Below, in pieces: positions 35,569 through 44,974 of a stretch of 64,000 bases of DNA. Source of the stretch: an uncultured Mediterraneibacter sp. (GTDB taxonomy: Bacteria > Bacillota > Clostridia > Lachnospirales > Lachnospiraceae); NCBI GenBank assembly GCA_944381495.1, contig CALWLJ010000006.1:62001-126000 (forward strand). The letters run 5' to 3'. Within the stretch, counting starts at the first letter, position 1; each line of letters starts with the position of its first letter. The position numbers were made by a program, and so were the translations under genes. The notes beneath the pieces were generated by a model that searched no databases, was not told where the DNA came from, and saw only the letters and a list, made by a program, of their open reading frames with translations.

Positions 35569-37047
35569 ATGTCTGAGAAACACAAACCGACACAAAGCGA
35601 GATCGACGGCGTACAGTACCGCCGCGCAAAATTATGGCAGATCATTCTATATGCCTGCAATGGTATGGTAGGAATGAGCGTATATTCCCTCATCGGACTG
35701 GCCAGCTACAGCGCCAGCATCGGATATGGGATCACAACACTGATCGTCGGGTACATCCTGACCGGGACACGTATCTTTGACGCGATCACAGATCCCATGG
35801 TGGCTTTCCTGTATGACCGGATCAACACCAAATTCGGGAAACTGCGTATCATGCTTGCAGGAGGCTTCATTATCGAAGCCATCGCACTCCTGGCGATGTT
35901 TGATCTTGCCTCCAGCAAAGGGTTCGGAACAGTCGTATTCATCCTGCTCTACTGCCTGTATGTCATCGGCTATACGATCACGAACATGACAGCACAGACG
36001 ATCCCTGCTCTCTTAAGCAATGATCCGAAGCAGCGCCCTGTGATCGGCGTCTGGACAACAGCCTTTAATTACCTGGTGCCTATCACTCTGACGATCGTAC
36101 TGAATGTAGTCATGCTGCCTATGTTCGGCGGTACATATAATCAGGCATTCCTTTCTGCTGCCTGCCGTGTATGCCTGCTGATCGGCCTGCTGGGGATCAT
36201 CCTGGTATGCATCGGAGTTTCGGGGATCGACAAACCGGAGAACTTCATCGGAACAAGCGAGAAAAAGGAACCTCTCAAGATCCGGGATATGCTCGACGTC
36301 CTCAAAGGGAACCGTCCGCTCCAGTGCTATATCATTTCAGCCGCGTCTGACAAGATCGCACAGCAGGTCGCTTCCCAGTCTATCGTTGTCACTCTTATGT
36401 TCGGAATCGTCATCGGCAATATGGGACTCAGCACGATCCTAAATGCGATCGGTATGTTCCCATCTATCATCTTCGCCATTCTTGGCGCTAAATATGCCGG
36501 CAAATACGGCAGTCAGAAGACCATCGTTTCCTGGACATGGATCGGCTTGATCATCGCCGCAGTTACGATTGCATTTTTCGCAGTCATAGATCCATCCGGC
36601 ATTGCAGTCATGCTCAGCCCGATGATGATCCTGTATGTGATCCTGACTTTTGCACTGAACGGAGCAAAAATGTGCGTCACAACAGCAAACACTTCTTTTA
36701 TGGCTGACATTATAGACTATGAGCTTGACCGCAGCGGCCGTTATGTTCCTGCTGTTGTTACCGGCGTATACAGCCTGATCGATAAGATCGTTTCCGCCTT
36801 CGGCGCAACGATCGCAGCCGGCGCGGTTGCTCTGATCGGCTATACGACCACCATGCCCCAGCCCGGCGATCCGTGTACATCCGCTGTTTTCTGGACCGCC
36901 ATGGCCCTGAATTACGGCATGCCGATCCTTGGATGGATCTGTACGATCGTCGCAATGCGCTTCTGTCATCTTGACAAAGAAGCAATGGTCCAGGTACAGA
37001 AAAGGATCCAGGATAAGAAGGCCGCCCTTCAGAAAACAGAACAATAA
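35569..37047 (+). CDS. GPH-family glycoside:cation symporter
   Basis: A 492-residue MFS protein with about 12 membrane segments. The GPH hallmarks are the loop RIFDAITDPMVAFLYDRINTKFGK after the second segment and a long central cytoplasmic loop (KPENFIGTSEKKEPLKIRD). GPH carriers import glycosides, pentosides or hexuronides with sodium or protons. It is followed by GH78 after 71 bases, with a GGCCGTCTG/CAGACGGCC hairpin between them (37069-37093) that lacks a T run and may stabilise the mRNA. It probably feeds the cytoplasmic glycosidases of this locus. Confidence 0.9.
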   Translation: MSEKHKPTQSEIDGVQYRRAKLWQIILYACNGMVGMSVYSLIGLASYSASIGYGITTLIVGYILTGTRIFDAITDPMVAFLYDRINTKFGKLRIMLAGGFIIEAIALLAMFDLASSKGFGTVVFILLYCLYVIGYTITNMTAQTIPALLSNDPKQRPVIGVWTTAFNYLVPITLTIVLNVVMLPMFGGTYNQAFLSAACRVCLLIGLLGIILVCIGVSGIDKPENFIGTSEKKEPLKIRDMLDVLKGNRPLQCYIISAASDKIAQQVASQSIVVTLMFGIVIGNMGLSTILNAIGMFPSIIFAILGAKYAGKYGSQKTIVSWTWIGLIIAAVTIAFFAVIDPSGIAVMLSPMMILYVILTFALNGAKMCVTTANTSFMADIIDYELDRSGRYVPAVVTGVYSLIDKIVSAFGATIAAGAVALIGYTTTMPQPGDPCTSAVFWTAMALNYGMPILGWICTIVAMRFCHLDKEAMVQVQKRIQDKKAALQKTEQ

Positions 37048-37118
37048 AACAAAATACTGTATAAACCAGGCCGTCTGACACTGCCAGACGGCCATGAATA
37101 TATTCGGAGGAAAACAGA

Positions 37119-39335
37119 ATGGAATTAAAAAAACATTTTATAACAACAGAACGTCCCTATCAGGAAGGAGCCGTAGAAGTATTTGAGCAATTTATCCCCT
37201 CCCTTCCTGTCAAAAAAGCCCTCCTCACGATCACAGCGCTGGGAGTCTATGAAGCGCAGATCAATGGGGAAAAGGTCGGAGATCAGATGTTTGCTCCGGG
37301 CTATACCTATTATTATCACGACCTGTTCTTTCAGACCTGGGATGTCACAGAATTACTGCACGGCAATGATTTTCTCCGGATCTTCCTGGGACAGGGCTGG
37401 TACTGCGGAAGATTTACATGCGATAATAAAACTCAGATCTATGGAGAGCGTCCTGCAGTATCATGGATCCTTGAACTGGATCTGACAGATGGAAACAAAC
37501 AGTTTTTCTGCTCGGATGATTCTTCCGTCCGTGCTCTGCCCAGTCCTTATGATTACGCCGGACTGTATGACGGAGAAATATATTTTGCCGAAGGCGCTCC
37601 CCGCCCGGAAAGTCTGCAGGTATTTCCGCCTGTTCCCTACACCGGACCGCTTCCGGATCATTTTATGAAATCAGAGATCATGGTACGGTGCCGGGAAGAA
37701 ATGCCTGTGGTGGAAGCACGGAAAAACGGCAGCAATACCATCCTGGATTTTGGTCAGAATTTCGCCGGTGTCATAGAGCTCGATCCCTCCAAACTGACCG
37801 GAACAACTGTCAGGATCCGTCACGGCGAGCTGCTGAATCCGGACGGCAGTCTATATACCGCCAACCTCCGCAAGGCCAAGGCCGAGATCATCTATCACAA
37901 AGGGACAGAAAACCGAAAATATCGTCCCCGCTTTACCTATATGGGATTTCGTTATGTGGAAATATCCGGCACGGAATATATCCCCGGGCTTATCACTGCT
38001 TATACCGTATACAGCGACATGGAACGCACCGGCTTTTTCACCTGCACCGATCAGCTGACCGACCGTCTCTACCGGAATCAGATCTGGGGACAGAAATCCA
38101 ATTACATAGAAGTCCCCACAGACTGTCCTCAGAGAGATGAACGTATGGGTTACCCCGGCGACGGTCACGTCTTTGCGCTGGCCGGAGCTTATAACTTTGA
38201 TACGGAAAAATTCTGGGATAAATATCTGCAGGATATACGCAGCACCCAGCAGGACAACAAAGAAGGGTATGTCGCTCCTGTCGTTCCGGCTGAAGGTCCC
38301 GGCGGCATCGGATTCCTCAACATGCTGGGCTGGGGCAATGCTGTGACGATCATCCCGGAAATGCTTTATAAACAATACGGCACGGACCGATACTTAAAAC
38401 TCCAGTACGAAAGTATGAAATCACATGTTGATTGCGAGATCCGCCATATGGGCGGGGCCAACGGAGCGGAAAATCTGTGGATCGCGCCCAACCTGGGCGA
38501 CTGGCTCTGTCCCGGAAAAGACATCGCATACATGGCTCAGCATAATGGTCCGGTATCCAATGCCTTCATTGTAAATGACCTGCGTATCCTGTCCTGGGCT
38601 GCGGAACACTTCGGTAAGACTGCTGACGCCGCACGCTACAGAAATCAGCTGGAGGAGACGCGTTCTGCTTATATACAGACATTTATCAATGAAGACGGAA
38701 CAATGAAAGATGATTATCAGGGCGCATATATCATGGCACTGCATTTTGTCGTTCCAAAAGGACAACTCTGGGACAGGCTTTTTGCAAAACTTGTGGAAAA
38801 GATCCGGCAGGAGGGCATGCAGACCGGCTTCTTCTCCACCGAACATCTGCTCCCCATGCTTGCTGATAACGGAGAGGCTGTACTTGCCTACGATCTGCTC
38901 CTTCAGAAAGAATGTCCCGGATGGATGTATCAGGTGCTCCGGGGAGCCACAACCATCTGGGAGCGCTGGGACGCGATCATGCCGGACGGCAGAGTAAACG
39001 AAGCAGATCAGAACGGAGATAATATGGTATCCTTCAATCATTTTGCCTTCGGCAGTGTGGGCGAGTTCTACTATACCCATATCCTCGGCATACGTCCTCT
39101 GGAGCCCGGATACAAAAAGATCCGCATCGCTCCGGTTCCGGATCCCCGGCTTGGCAAAGTCAGCGGAAGCTATCTGAGCCGCCGCGGCAGGATTGGAGTT
39201 GCCTGGACAGTCAGCGGCAATACTGTAAAGCTCCATATAGAAACACCGGCTGAAGCAGAAGTGACGCTTCCGGACGGAACTGTTCAGATCGTTGCTCCGG
39301 GAGAATACGATTTTCAAGTACAGCTGACATTCTGA
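37119..39335 (+). CDS. Alpha-L-rhamnosidase (GH78-like)
   Basis: A 738-residue enzyme. An N-terminal beta domain (LGVYEAQINGEKVGDQ and FAPGYTYY near 45-70, GQGWYCGRF near 95) precedes the concanavalin-like domain. The (alpha/alpha)6 barrel begins with VPTDCPQRDERMGYPGDGH near 335, which carries the catalytic acid region, and contains WERWDAI near 620. A C-terminal beta-sandwich follows (HILGIRPLEPGYKKIRI). There is no signal peptide. GH78 enzymes remove terminal L-rhamnose from plant glycosides and pectin fragments. It is co-transcribed with the symporter. Confidence 0.88.
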   Translation: MELKKHFITTERPYQEGAVEVFEQFIPSLPVKKALLTITALGVYEAQINGEKVGDQMFAPGYTYYYHDLFFQTWDVTELLHGNDFLRIFLGQGWYCGRFTCDNKTQIYGERPAVSWILELDLTDGNKQFFCSDDSSVRALPSPYDYAGLYDGEIYFAEGAPRPESLQVFPPVPYTGPLPDHFMKSEIMVRCREEMPVVEARKNGSNTILDFGQNFAGVIELDPSKLTGTTVRIRHGELLNPDGSLYTANLRKAKAEIIYHKGTENRKYRPRFTYMGFRYVEISGTEYIPGLITAYTVYSDMERTGFFTCTDQLTDRLYRNQIWGQKSNYIEVPTDCPQRDERMGYPGDGHVFALAGAYNFDTEKFWDKYLQDIRSTQQDNKEGYVAPVVPAEGPGGIGFLNMLGWGNAVTIIPEMLYKQYGTDRYLKLQYESMKSHVDCEIRHMGGANGAENLWIAPNLGDWLCPGKDIAYMAQHNGPVSNAFIVNDLRILSWAAEHFGKTADAARYRNQLEETRSAYIQTFINEDGTMKDDYQGAYIMALHFVVPKGQLWDRLFAKLVEKIRQEGMQTGFFSTEHLLPMLADNGEAVLAYDLLLQKECPGWMYQVLRGATTIWERWDAIMPDGRVNEADQNGDNMVSFNHFAFGSVGEFYYTHILGIRPLEPGYKKIRIAPVPDPRLGKVSGSYLSRRGRIGVAWTVSGNTVKLHIETPAEAEVTLPDGTVQIVAPGEYDFQVQLTF

Positions 39336-39405
39336 TAAATCTCTGATGCCGGAGTTCAGATCTTCCTCTGTGTCTTTACTTACTATCTGGTTCCTTTGCT
39401 TTTTC

Positions 39406-39441
39406 GCGGGAAATATGCGAAACACATCGCGTATTTCCCGC
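39406..39441. terminator. Hairpin between convergent genes
   Basis: GCGGGAAATA pairs with TATTTCCCGC, with a further GCGA/TCGC stem inside. It lies between the converging GH78 and heparinase-like genes. T runs on either side are short, so its efficiency is uncertain. Confidence 0.55.
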
Positions 39442-39463
39442 AATTTATATGTGCCGTTTCTCT

Positions 39464-41503
39464 CTATCCAAAGACTACAGGCACCTTTCCATCCTCTGAT
39501 ACCAGAACCCTTCCCATTCCCGTACAGTCACCGGCCCGCAGCAGATCCCAGGGGCCAGTCAGATCCTGGGACCGGAAGATCACAGTATAGACATGCCCGC
39601 CGCTCCGGATCTCCAGCGCCTGAGCATCCCTTTCATCCAGCGTCATTCCAGTAACCGGATTTTCCACCGGGATCATCCGTGTCTCTGTCTCGCAGCCTGC
39701 TCCGCAGATGATCACAGCCAGCATCGTCTTCTTTCCCTCCCCCCGGGTATCGGCCTTTACCGCCGGATTGTCCTCGATGGAGTTATAATGTCTGGACATT
39801 CTGCTCCTTATATGGGAAAGCTCTGTTTCCCGGTCCAGGAACTGGATCATGGCCGATGCTTTATCCCCCTGATACCAGATCCGGTCTCTGCCCTCGATCC
39901 ATACCCTCCCTTTCCTGTTAAAGTGAAACAGCCGGCTGTATGTATGGATCTCATCTGTAAATGCGGTATCCGCCAGGACGAAGATCCCTCCGGGCAGCGC
40001 CAGGACTTTCCGCTCAAGCAGCACATGCGCTCCGTTCTGAAAATATCCTCCGTGCCCGCCCTGCAGAAGGGTGATCCCTCCTCTTCTGACCGCCGGGAAA
40101 CGCATCTCCGGCACTGTATTTCTATACCCCCAGGAGTCTGTGTATTCCATATAGTCGCGCCCGTCTGTCAGGATCGTATTGTGGGCGAAAGCACTTTTCA
40201 GCCAGATCCTTCCCTCCTCATGACAGGTGTACTCATATCTTCCCGCATCCACCAGGATATCCTCTCCCTGGTCCGCCAGGTCTATGTGAAGCCGGTCATT
40301 GTGGCCGTGGCCGCCGCCCAGACAGCCGCATCGGAATCGAAGATACCGGTCCTTCTCATCCCAGCCCGAGCGCAGGATATAGTTTCCGCTCTCCTCAAGG
40401 AAGAAGTCCGTCTGCTCCGGAAGCCGTCCCCGGATATTTTCATAGATCCGCCATCCTTCCTCCTTCAGGTTCCAGATATTCTCATAATCCAGGCAGTCAT
40501 ACCCGCAGCCCTTCAGAAGCTCTGCCTCCTGTTTTCCGGATCTGCGGCTTTTGGATCTTGCGAGGAGCACTGCGGCAAATGTCAGCACGTCCCTTATATT
40601 CGTCTCATCACTGTCGCCCATCAGCGGCTGGCATCCGTCCGGCTTTATCCAGGCCAGGTCCGCTTTCGCCATAGATCCGACTGCATCTTCCAGAGTACTG
40701 ACCGCATCTTTCCCTGCGGATACGCATCTTTCCATATGCTGTAAGCTGTTCAGCACCTCCATAAAGCAGTGGAGCACTTCATTGTGATACATGCAGGACT
40801 GTTCCCAGTGTACTCCATCCGGCAGGATCTGGACTCTGGCATTCTCAGCAAGTCTCTCAAGGGCAGTCTCCATATATTGTTCCTCTCCCAGAGCCGCGCC
40901 GATCAGAAACAGACCGCTGTAGGAGATCACGCCCCAGTTGCTGGAAATGAGAAAGGCACGATCCGACCGCACCAGATACTCCCCATGAGTTCTCAGGCTC
41001 TCCGTGAACATTTCCATAAATGATCCCGTCAGGGCCGGACTCTCCTCAAAATACAGCACTGCCTTTGTCCAGTTCTCACCCCGCAGACCTGCCTCCAGCT
41101 CTCTCCATGTGGTACTGCGGCTCTCTTCTGTCAGCGGAACATTCCGGATCCAGTCCTCCAGAATCTTTACAAATGTTTCCGCATATTTCTCATCCCCGGT
41201 CATGGCATAAGCCTGCCCCAGACAGATCAGATAGCGGTGCCGGTTCATCTGATAGATAAACTCCGGATCGTCACCTGGCATATAAGTCCAGTCCACCGGA
41301 TAGCTGAACCGCTGGATCTGGCTGGTCTGCTCCATATCCCATGGAAGGTCGAAGATAAACTCCAGACGGGTGACCTCATCCGCTACCCGAAGGATATGGG
41401 CCGCTTCCCCGGGCCACTGCTCCCCGGCCCGGTCAGCGCACCATTTCAGCTCGCCCGTCCTGTAACGGTTTCTCTGTCTCTCAAAATATGTTTTCTTGTC
41501 CAT
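39464..41503 (-). CDS. Heparinase II/III-family protein
   Basis: A 679-residue protein without signal peptide. The N-terminal half (about 60-330) is an alpha/alpha toroid with SNWGVISYSGLFLIG and YHNEVLHCFMEVL. The C-terminal half is the heparinase II/III beta-sandwich, with the conserved GGGHGHNDRLHIDLA near 385-400 and AHNTILTDGRDY near 435. This family includes polysaccharide lyases acting on uronic-acid-rich glycans (heparin, alginate and pectin-like). The ATG at 41503 follows GGAGG; a longer frame upstream lacks a ribosome site. It stands alone on the minus strand. The substrate is unknown. Confidence 0.82.
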   Translation of the reverse strand: MDKKTYFERQRNRYRTGELKWCADRAGEQWPGEAAHILRVADEVTRLEFIFDLPWDMEQTSQIQRFSYPVDWTYMPGDDPEFIYQMNRHRYLICLGQAYAMTGDEKYAETFVKILEDWIRNVPLTEESRSTTWRELEAGLRGENWTKAVLYFEESPALTGSFMEMFTESLRTHGEYLVRSDRAFLISSNWGVISYSGLFLIGAALGEEQYMETALERLAENARVQILPDGVHWEQSCMYHNEVLHCFMEVLNSLQHMERCVSAGKDAVSTLEDAVGSMAKADLAWIKPDGCQPLMGDSDETNIRDVLTFAAVLLARSKSRRSGKQEAELLKGCGYDCLDYENIWNLKEEGWRIYENIRGRLPEQTDFFLEESGNYILRSGWDEKDRYLRFRCGCLGGGHGHNDRLHIDLADQGEDILVDAGRYEYTCHEEGRIWLKSAFAHNTILTDGRDYMEYTDSWGYRNTVPEMRFPAVRRGGITLLQGGHGGYFQNGAHVLLERKVLALPGGIFVLADTAFTDEIHTYSRLFHFNRKGRVWIEGRDRIWYQGDKASAMIQFLDRETELSHIRSRMSRHYNSIEDNPAVKADTRGEGKKTMLAVIICGAGCETETRMIPVENPVTGMTLDERDAQALEIRSGGHVYTVIFRSQDLTGPWDLLRAGDCTGMGRVLVSEDGKVPVVFG

Positions 41504-41637
41504 CAGCTGGTTTCCTCCATCTGTCTCCTTTGTTTTTACAGATTTCTTTTTACTCTTCGGATATCTTACCGCACTTCTATGCTTTTTTCCATAAGGAAGG
41601 AACGTTTTCTGAAACAGATTCCCGTGGTGAAGAAAAT

Positions 41638-41699
41638 AACAGCCGGATGAGACTGACATTGCGCAGCAGCATCTTCCGCGTCTGGCTCATCCGGCTGTT
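41638..41699 (-). terminator. Terminator after the FGGY kinase gene
   Basis: AACAGCCGGATGAG and CTCATCCGGCTGTT form a 14-bp stem around a long loop with its own small hairpin. On the minus strand it is followed by ATTTTC. It lies about 40 nt after the kinase stop. Confidence 0.65.
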
Positions 41700-41737
41700 T
41701 TTCCTGACCTTGATTTACTTTTCTCTTTTATTCTGCT

Positions 41738-43207
41738 CTATGCCTGTTCCCGGTAAAAATCTTTCAGCGCCGGATACAGTTTCCGGAACTTCTGATACTT
41801 CTCCTCATATTTCTGCACAAGCTCAGCATCCGGCTCCTCCGTGGCAGTCACCTTCACCAGTTTTCCGGCAGCTTCTTCAACAGAGCCGTACACTCCGCAG
41901 CCCACCGCCGCAAGGATTGCCGCTCCATATCCCGGACCTTCCTCACTCTCAATGATGTCTACCTTCATACTCATCACATTGGCAATGATCTTCCTCCACA
42001 GAGGGCTCTTTGCTCCGCCGCCGCAGATCTTGGTCCGCTTCGGATTTACGCCGATGCTGCGGGCCACCTCAAGGGAATCCCGAAGCCCAAACGCCACTCC
42101 TTCCAGCACGGCAAGAGTCATTTCCTCTCTTGTCGTATCCATGCTCATGCCGATGAAAGCCGCTCTTGCATCCGGGTCATTGTGGGGAGAGCGCTCTCCC
42201 ATCAGATAGGGCAGGAAATACACATGATTCTCCCCAAGTCCAGTGATCTCCGCCTGCTCCTCCTGATAGGCCTTCGTCTTCAGGATCTCGTCCATCCACC
42301 ATTTATTGCAGGATGCAGCGCTGAGCATGCAGCCCATAAGATGATAATTTCCGTCTGCGTGAGCAAAAGAGTGCAGGGCATTATTTTCATCCACACCGAA
42401 CGTTCTGCTTGAGATAAAGAGAGTTCCTGATGTACCCAGGGAAATATTACATCCGCCGTCTCCGACCGTTCCCGTTCCCACGGCTGCCGCGGCGTTGTCT
42501 CCCGCCCCTGCGATCACCTTCACATCCGCCGGCAGCCCCAGCTCTTCCGCAATCTCCGGCTTCAGAGTTCCCACCGGCTCCCAGCTCTCATAAAGCGTGG
42601 GCAGCTGTTCCTCGGCAATCCCGCAGATCTCCAGCATCTCCCGGGACCAGCACTTGTGCTCCACATCCAGCAGCAGCATTCCCGACGCATCCGAATACTC
42701 TGTGCAGAATTCCCCGGAAAGCCGGTAAGCCAGATAATCCTTTGGCAGCATGATCTTCCGGATCCGCTTAAAATTCTCCAGCTCATTCTCCTGCATCCAC
42801 AGAATCTTCGGCGCAGTAAATCCCGCGAAAGCAATGTTCGCCGTATATTTCGACAGTCTGTCCCTGCCGATCACATTGTTCAGATACTCCGTCTGCTTCC
42901 CGGTACGTCCGTCATTCCACAGGATAGCCGGGCGGATCACCCGGTCCTTCTCATCCAGCGCCACCAGGCCATGCATCTGCCCGCCGAAACTAATTCCCCT
43001 CACCTGACGCTTATCACACTCCGCCGTCAGCTCCCGAAGGCCATCCATAGTCTGCGCGAACCAGTCCTCCGGCTCCTGCTCCGACCAGCCCGGATGCGGG
43101 AAATACAGAGGATATTCCTTCGATACGATCTTCTCTATCTTTCCATTCTCGTCCATCAGCAGCAGCTTGACCGCTGAAGTACCAAGGTCGATCCCGATAA
43201 AAAACAT
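41738..43207 (-). CDS. xylB: FGGY-family carbohydrate kinase, xylulokinase-like
   Basis: A 489-residue sugar kinase. The N-terminal phosphate loop is GIDLGTSAVKLLL, and the substrate region is RGISFGGQMHGLVALDE, with GQMHG typical of xylulokinase. The second ATP signature is CGGGAKSPLWRKIIANV near 390. It phosphorylates a ketopentose, most often D-xylulose. The neighbour upstream is an L-fucose/L-arabinose isomerase-type protein, so the true substrate could be another ketose such as ribulose or fuculose. The ATG follows GGAGGA. A 229-bp repeat lies directly upstream, between it and the isomerase. Confidence 0.88.
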   Translation of the reverse strand: MFFIGIDLGTSAVKLLLMDENGKIEKIVSKEYPLYFPHPGWSEQEPEDWFAQTMDGLRELTAECDKRQVRGISFGGQMHGLVALDEKDRVIRPAILWNDGRTGKQTEYLNNVIGRDRLSKYTANIAFAGFTAPKILWMQENELENFKRIRKIMLPKDYLAYRLSGEFCTEYSDASGMLLLDVEHKCWSREMLEICGIAEEQLPTLYESWEPVGTLKPEIAEELGLPADVKVIAGAGDNAAAAVGTGTVGDGGCNISLGTSGTLFISSRTFGVDENNALHSFAHADGNYHLMGCMLSAASCNKWWMDEILKTKAYQEEQAEITGLGENHVYFLPYLMGERSPHNDPDARAAFIGMSMDTTREEMTLAVLEGVAFGLRDSLEVARSIGVNPKRTKICGGGAKSPLWRKIIANVMSMKVDIIESEEGPGYGAAILAAVGCGVYGSVEEAAGKLVKVTATEEPDAELVQKYEEKYQKFRKLYPALKDFYREQA

Positions 43208-43224
43208 GCTTGTTCCTCCTTTTC

Positions 43225-43453
43225 GGGGACGTAGTGAAATCGAATTTGGCTACGTCCCTTTTTGAAAACAGCCCTGTCCCTTTTTGAGTTTTGCCCTGTC
43301 CCCTACGAAAACCTGCACAAAATCCCATGCCAAAACATGCAGTTTTACACAGAATTTTTGTGCATTTTTCCAGTAGGGACAGGGTGATTTTCAAAAAGGG
43401 ACAGGGCTAACTCCAATTGGGGACGTAGTGAATTTCGATTTTACTACGTCCCC
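43225..43453. repeat. 229-bp palindromic repeat inside the isomerase-kinase operon
   Basis: The ends GGGGACGTAGTGAAATCGAA and the reverse complement of the right end agree in 19 of 20 bases. Within each arm, GGGACGTAG pairs with CTACGTCCC. The inner arms CCCTGTCCCTTTTTGA and TCAAAAAGGGACAGGG are exact complements, and the centre holds TGCACAAAAT against ATTTTTGTGCA. The whole can fold into one long branched hairpin. There is no open frame of note. It is probably a non-autonomous mobile element; it ends just before the kinase ribosome site. Confidence 0.8.
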
Positions 43454-43458
43454 AAATA

Positions 43459-44943
43459 TTAATTCCAGGGATTTTCTGAGGGATATCTCACGCCTTTCGG
43501 CTGATTATACCCGATCTCCTCTACCGGCACGCCGATATATTTGAACACCTCAAACAGTGCCTTGCCGAAATGTCCGAATGCCACTGCCCCGTGATGTGGG
43601 AAGTTCTTCTCGATCAGCACATGGCGGTAGAACCTTCCCATTTCCGGGATGGCGAACACCCCGATGGAACCGAAGGACTTCGTCGCCACCGGAAGGACTT
43701 CGCCCTGTGCCACATAGGCGCGGAGCTTATTGTCGGATGTACTCTGCAGACGATAGAATGTAATATCTCCCGGCACAATGTCTCCTTCCAGTGTGCCCTG
43801 TGTTACTTCTTCAGGCAGGGTCCTTGCCATGATCATCTGGTACTTCATCTCGCAGAAGGAAAGTTTTCCGGAGGCAGTGTTGCCGCAGTGGAATCCCATA
43901 AATGTATCCTTCTGAGTATACGGGAATTTTCCTTCGATACTTTCCTTGTACATGTCAGCCGGAACGGTATTGTTAATATCCAGAAGAGTTACCGCATCCT
44001 GGCTGACTACGGTTCCGATGAATTCACTCAGAGCGCCGTAAATATCTACCTCGCATGATACCGGGATACCCTGTGCTGTCAGACGGCTGTTCACATAGCA
44101 GGGAACGAACCCGAACTGTGTCTGAAATGCAGGCCAGCATTTTCCTGCGATAGCCACATATTTCCTGTATCCTCTGTGATCCTCCACCCAGTCTTTCAGT
44201 GTGATCTCATACTGAGCCAGCTTGGCCAGGATTTCCGGCTTCTTATTTCCAGCGCCCAGCTCTTCTTCCATCTCTTTTACAATTCCCGGGATCCGCTCGT
44301 CTCCCGCATGCTTGTTAAATGCCTCGAACAGATCCAGCTCAGAATTCTCCTCGATCTCAACGCCGATATTGTACAGCTGCTGGATCGGTGCGTTGCAGGC
44401 AAGGAAGTTCAGCGGGCGAGGGCCGAAGCTGATGATCTTCAGACTGTTCAGTCCCACTACAGCCCTGGCGACAGGCTCAAATTCATGGATCATATCCGCA
44501 CATTCCTCAGCGGTTCCCACCGGATATTCCGGAATATATGCTTTCACATTACGCAATTTCAGATTGTAGCTTGCATTGAGCATTCCGCAGTAAGCGTCGC
44601 CCCGGCCCTGGACCAGATCATTCTGTGTCTCTTCTGCAGCGGCGATGAACATCTTCGGTCCATCGAAATGTTTCGCCAGCAGTGTCTCGGAAATCTCCGG
44701 TCCGAAGTTTCCAAGATAAACGACCAGCGCGTTGCATCCTGCTTTCTTAATGTCTTCCAGAGCCTGTACCATATGGATCTCGCTCTCCACGATACAAACG
44801 GGACATTCATAAACCGTTCCCTCTCCGTATTTCTTTGTGTACGCGTCGATCAGCGCTTTCCTCCTGTTCACAGACAGGCTTTCCGGGAAACAGTCCCGGC
44901 TCACTGCTACGACTCCAATCTTCAGTTCTGGCATGTTGTTCAT
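43459..44943 (-). CDS. L-fucose/L-arabinose isomerase-family protein
   Basis: A 494-residue protein. The layout is that of the fucose/arabinose isomerase superfamily: an N-terminal Rossmann-like domain (KIGVVAVSRDCF), a middle domain with FGPRPLNFLACN, and a C-terminal domain with metal-binding residues in FMGFHCGNTASGK and the His pair in PHHGAVAFGHFGK. These enzymes interconvert aldoses and ketoses such as L-fucose, D-arabinose or L-arabinose. With the downstream kinase it would make a phosphorylated ketose. It was probably preceded directly by the DUF4867 gene before an insertion sequence landed in the gap. The substrate is uncertain. Confidence 0.82.
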   Translation of the reverse strand: MNNMPELKIGVVAVSRDCFPESLSVNRRKALIDAYTKKYGEGTVYECPVCIVESEIHMVQALEDIKKAGCNALVVYLGNFGPEISETLLAKHFDGPKMFIAAAEETQNDLVQGRGDAYCGMLNASYNLKLRNVKAYIPEYPVGTAEECADMIHEFEPVARAVVGLNSLKIISFGPRPLNFLACNAPIQQLYNIGVEIEENSELDLFEAFNKHAGDERIPGIVKEMEEELGAGNKKPEILAKLAQYEITLKDWVEDHRGYRKYVAIAGKCWPAFQTQFGFVPCYVNSRLTAQGIPVSCEVDIYGALSEFIGTVVSQDAVTLLDINNTVPADMYKESIEGKFPYTQKDTFMGFHCGNTASGKLSFCEMKYQMIMARTLPEEVTQGTLEGDIVPGDITFYRLQSTSDNKLRAYVAQGEVLPVATKSFGSIGVFAIPEMGRFYRHVLIEKNFPHHGAVAFGHFGKALFEVFKYIGVPVEEIGYNQPKGVRYPSENPWN

Positions 44944-44961
44944 TTTCTTATCCTCTCTTTC

Positions 44962-44974
44962 TTAAAAATATAGT
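44962..44974 (+). repeat. Left target-site duplication of the insertion sequence
   Basis: TTAAAAATATAGT is identical to the 13 bases at 46742-46754 on the other side of the insertion. Confidence 0.85.

Noticed and set aside
39593-40744. 383-codon + strand frame opposite the heparinase-like gene
   Set aside because: Shadow of a gene with recognised heparinase II/III motifs.
43225-43453. Attachment site or integron-like element
   Set aside because: No integrase or direct repeats flank it; nested inverted repeats fit a MITE-like element better.
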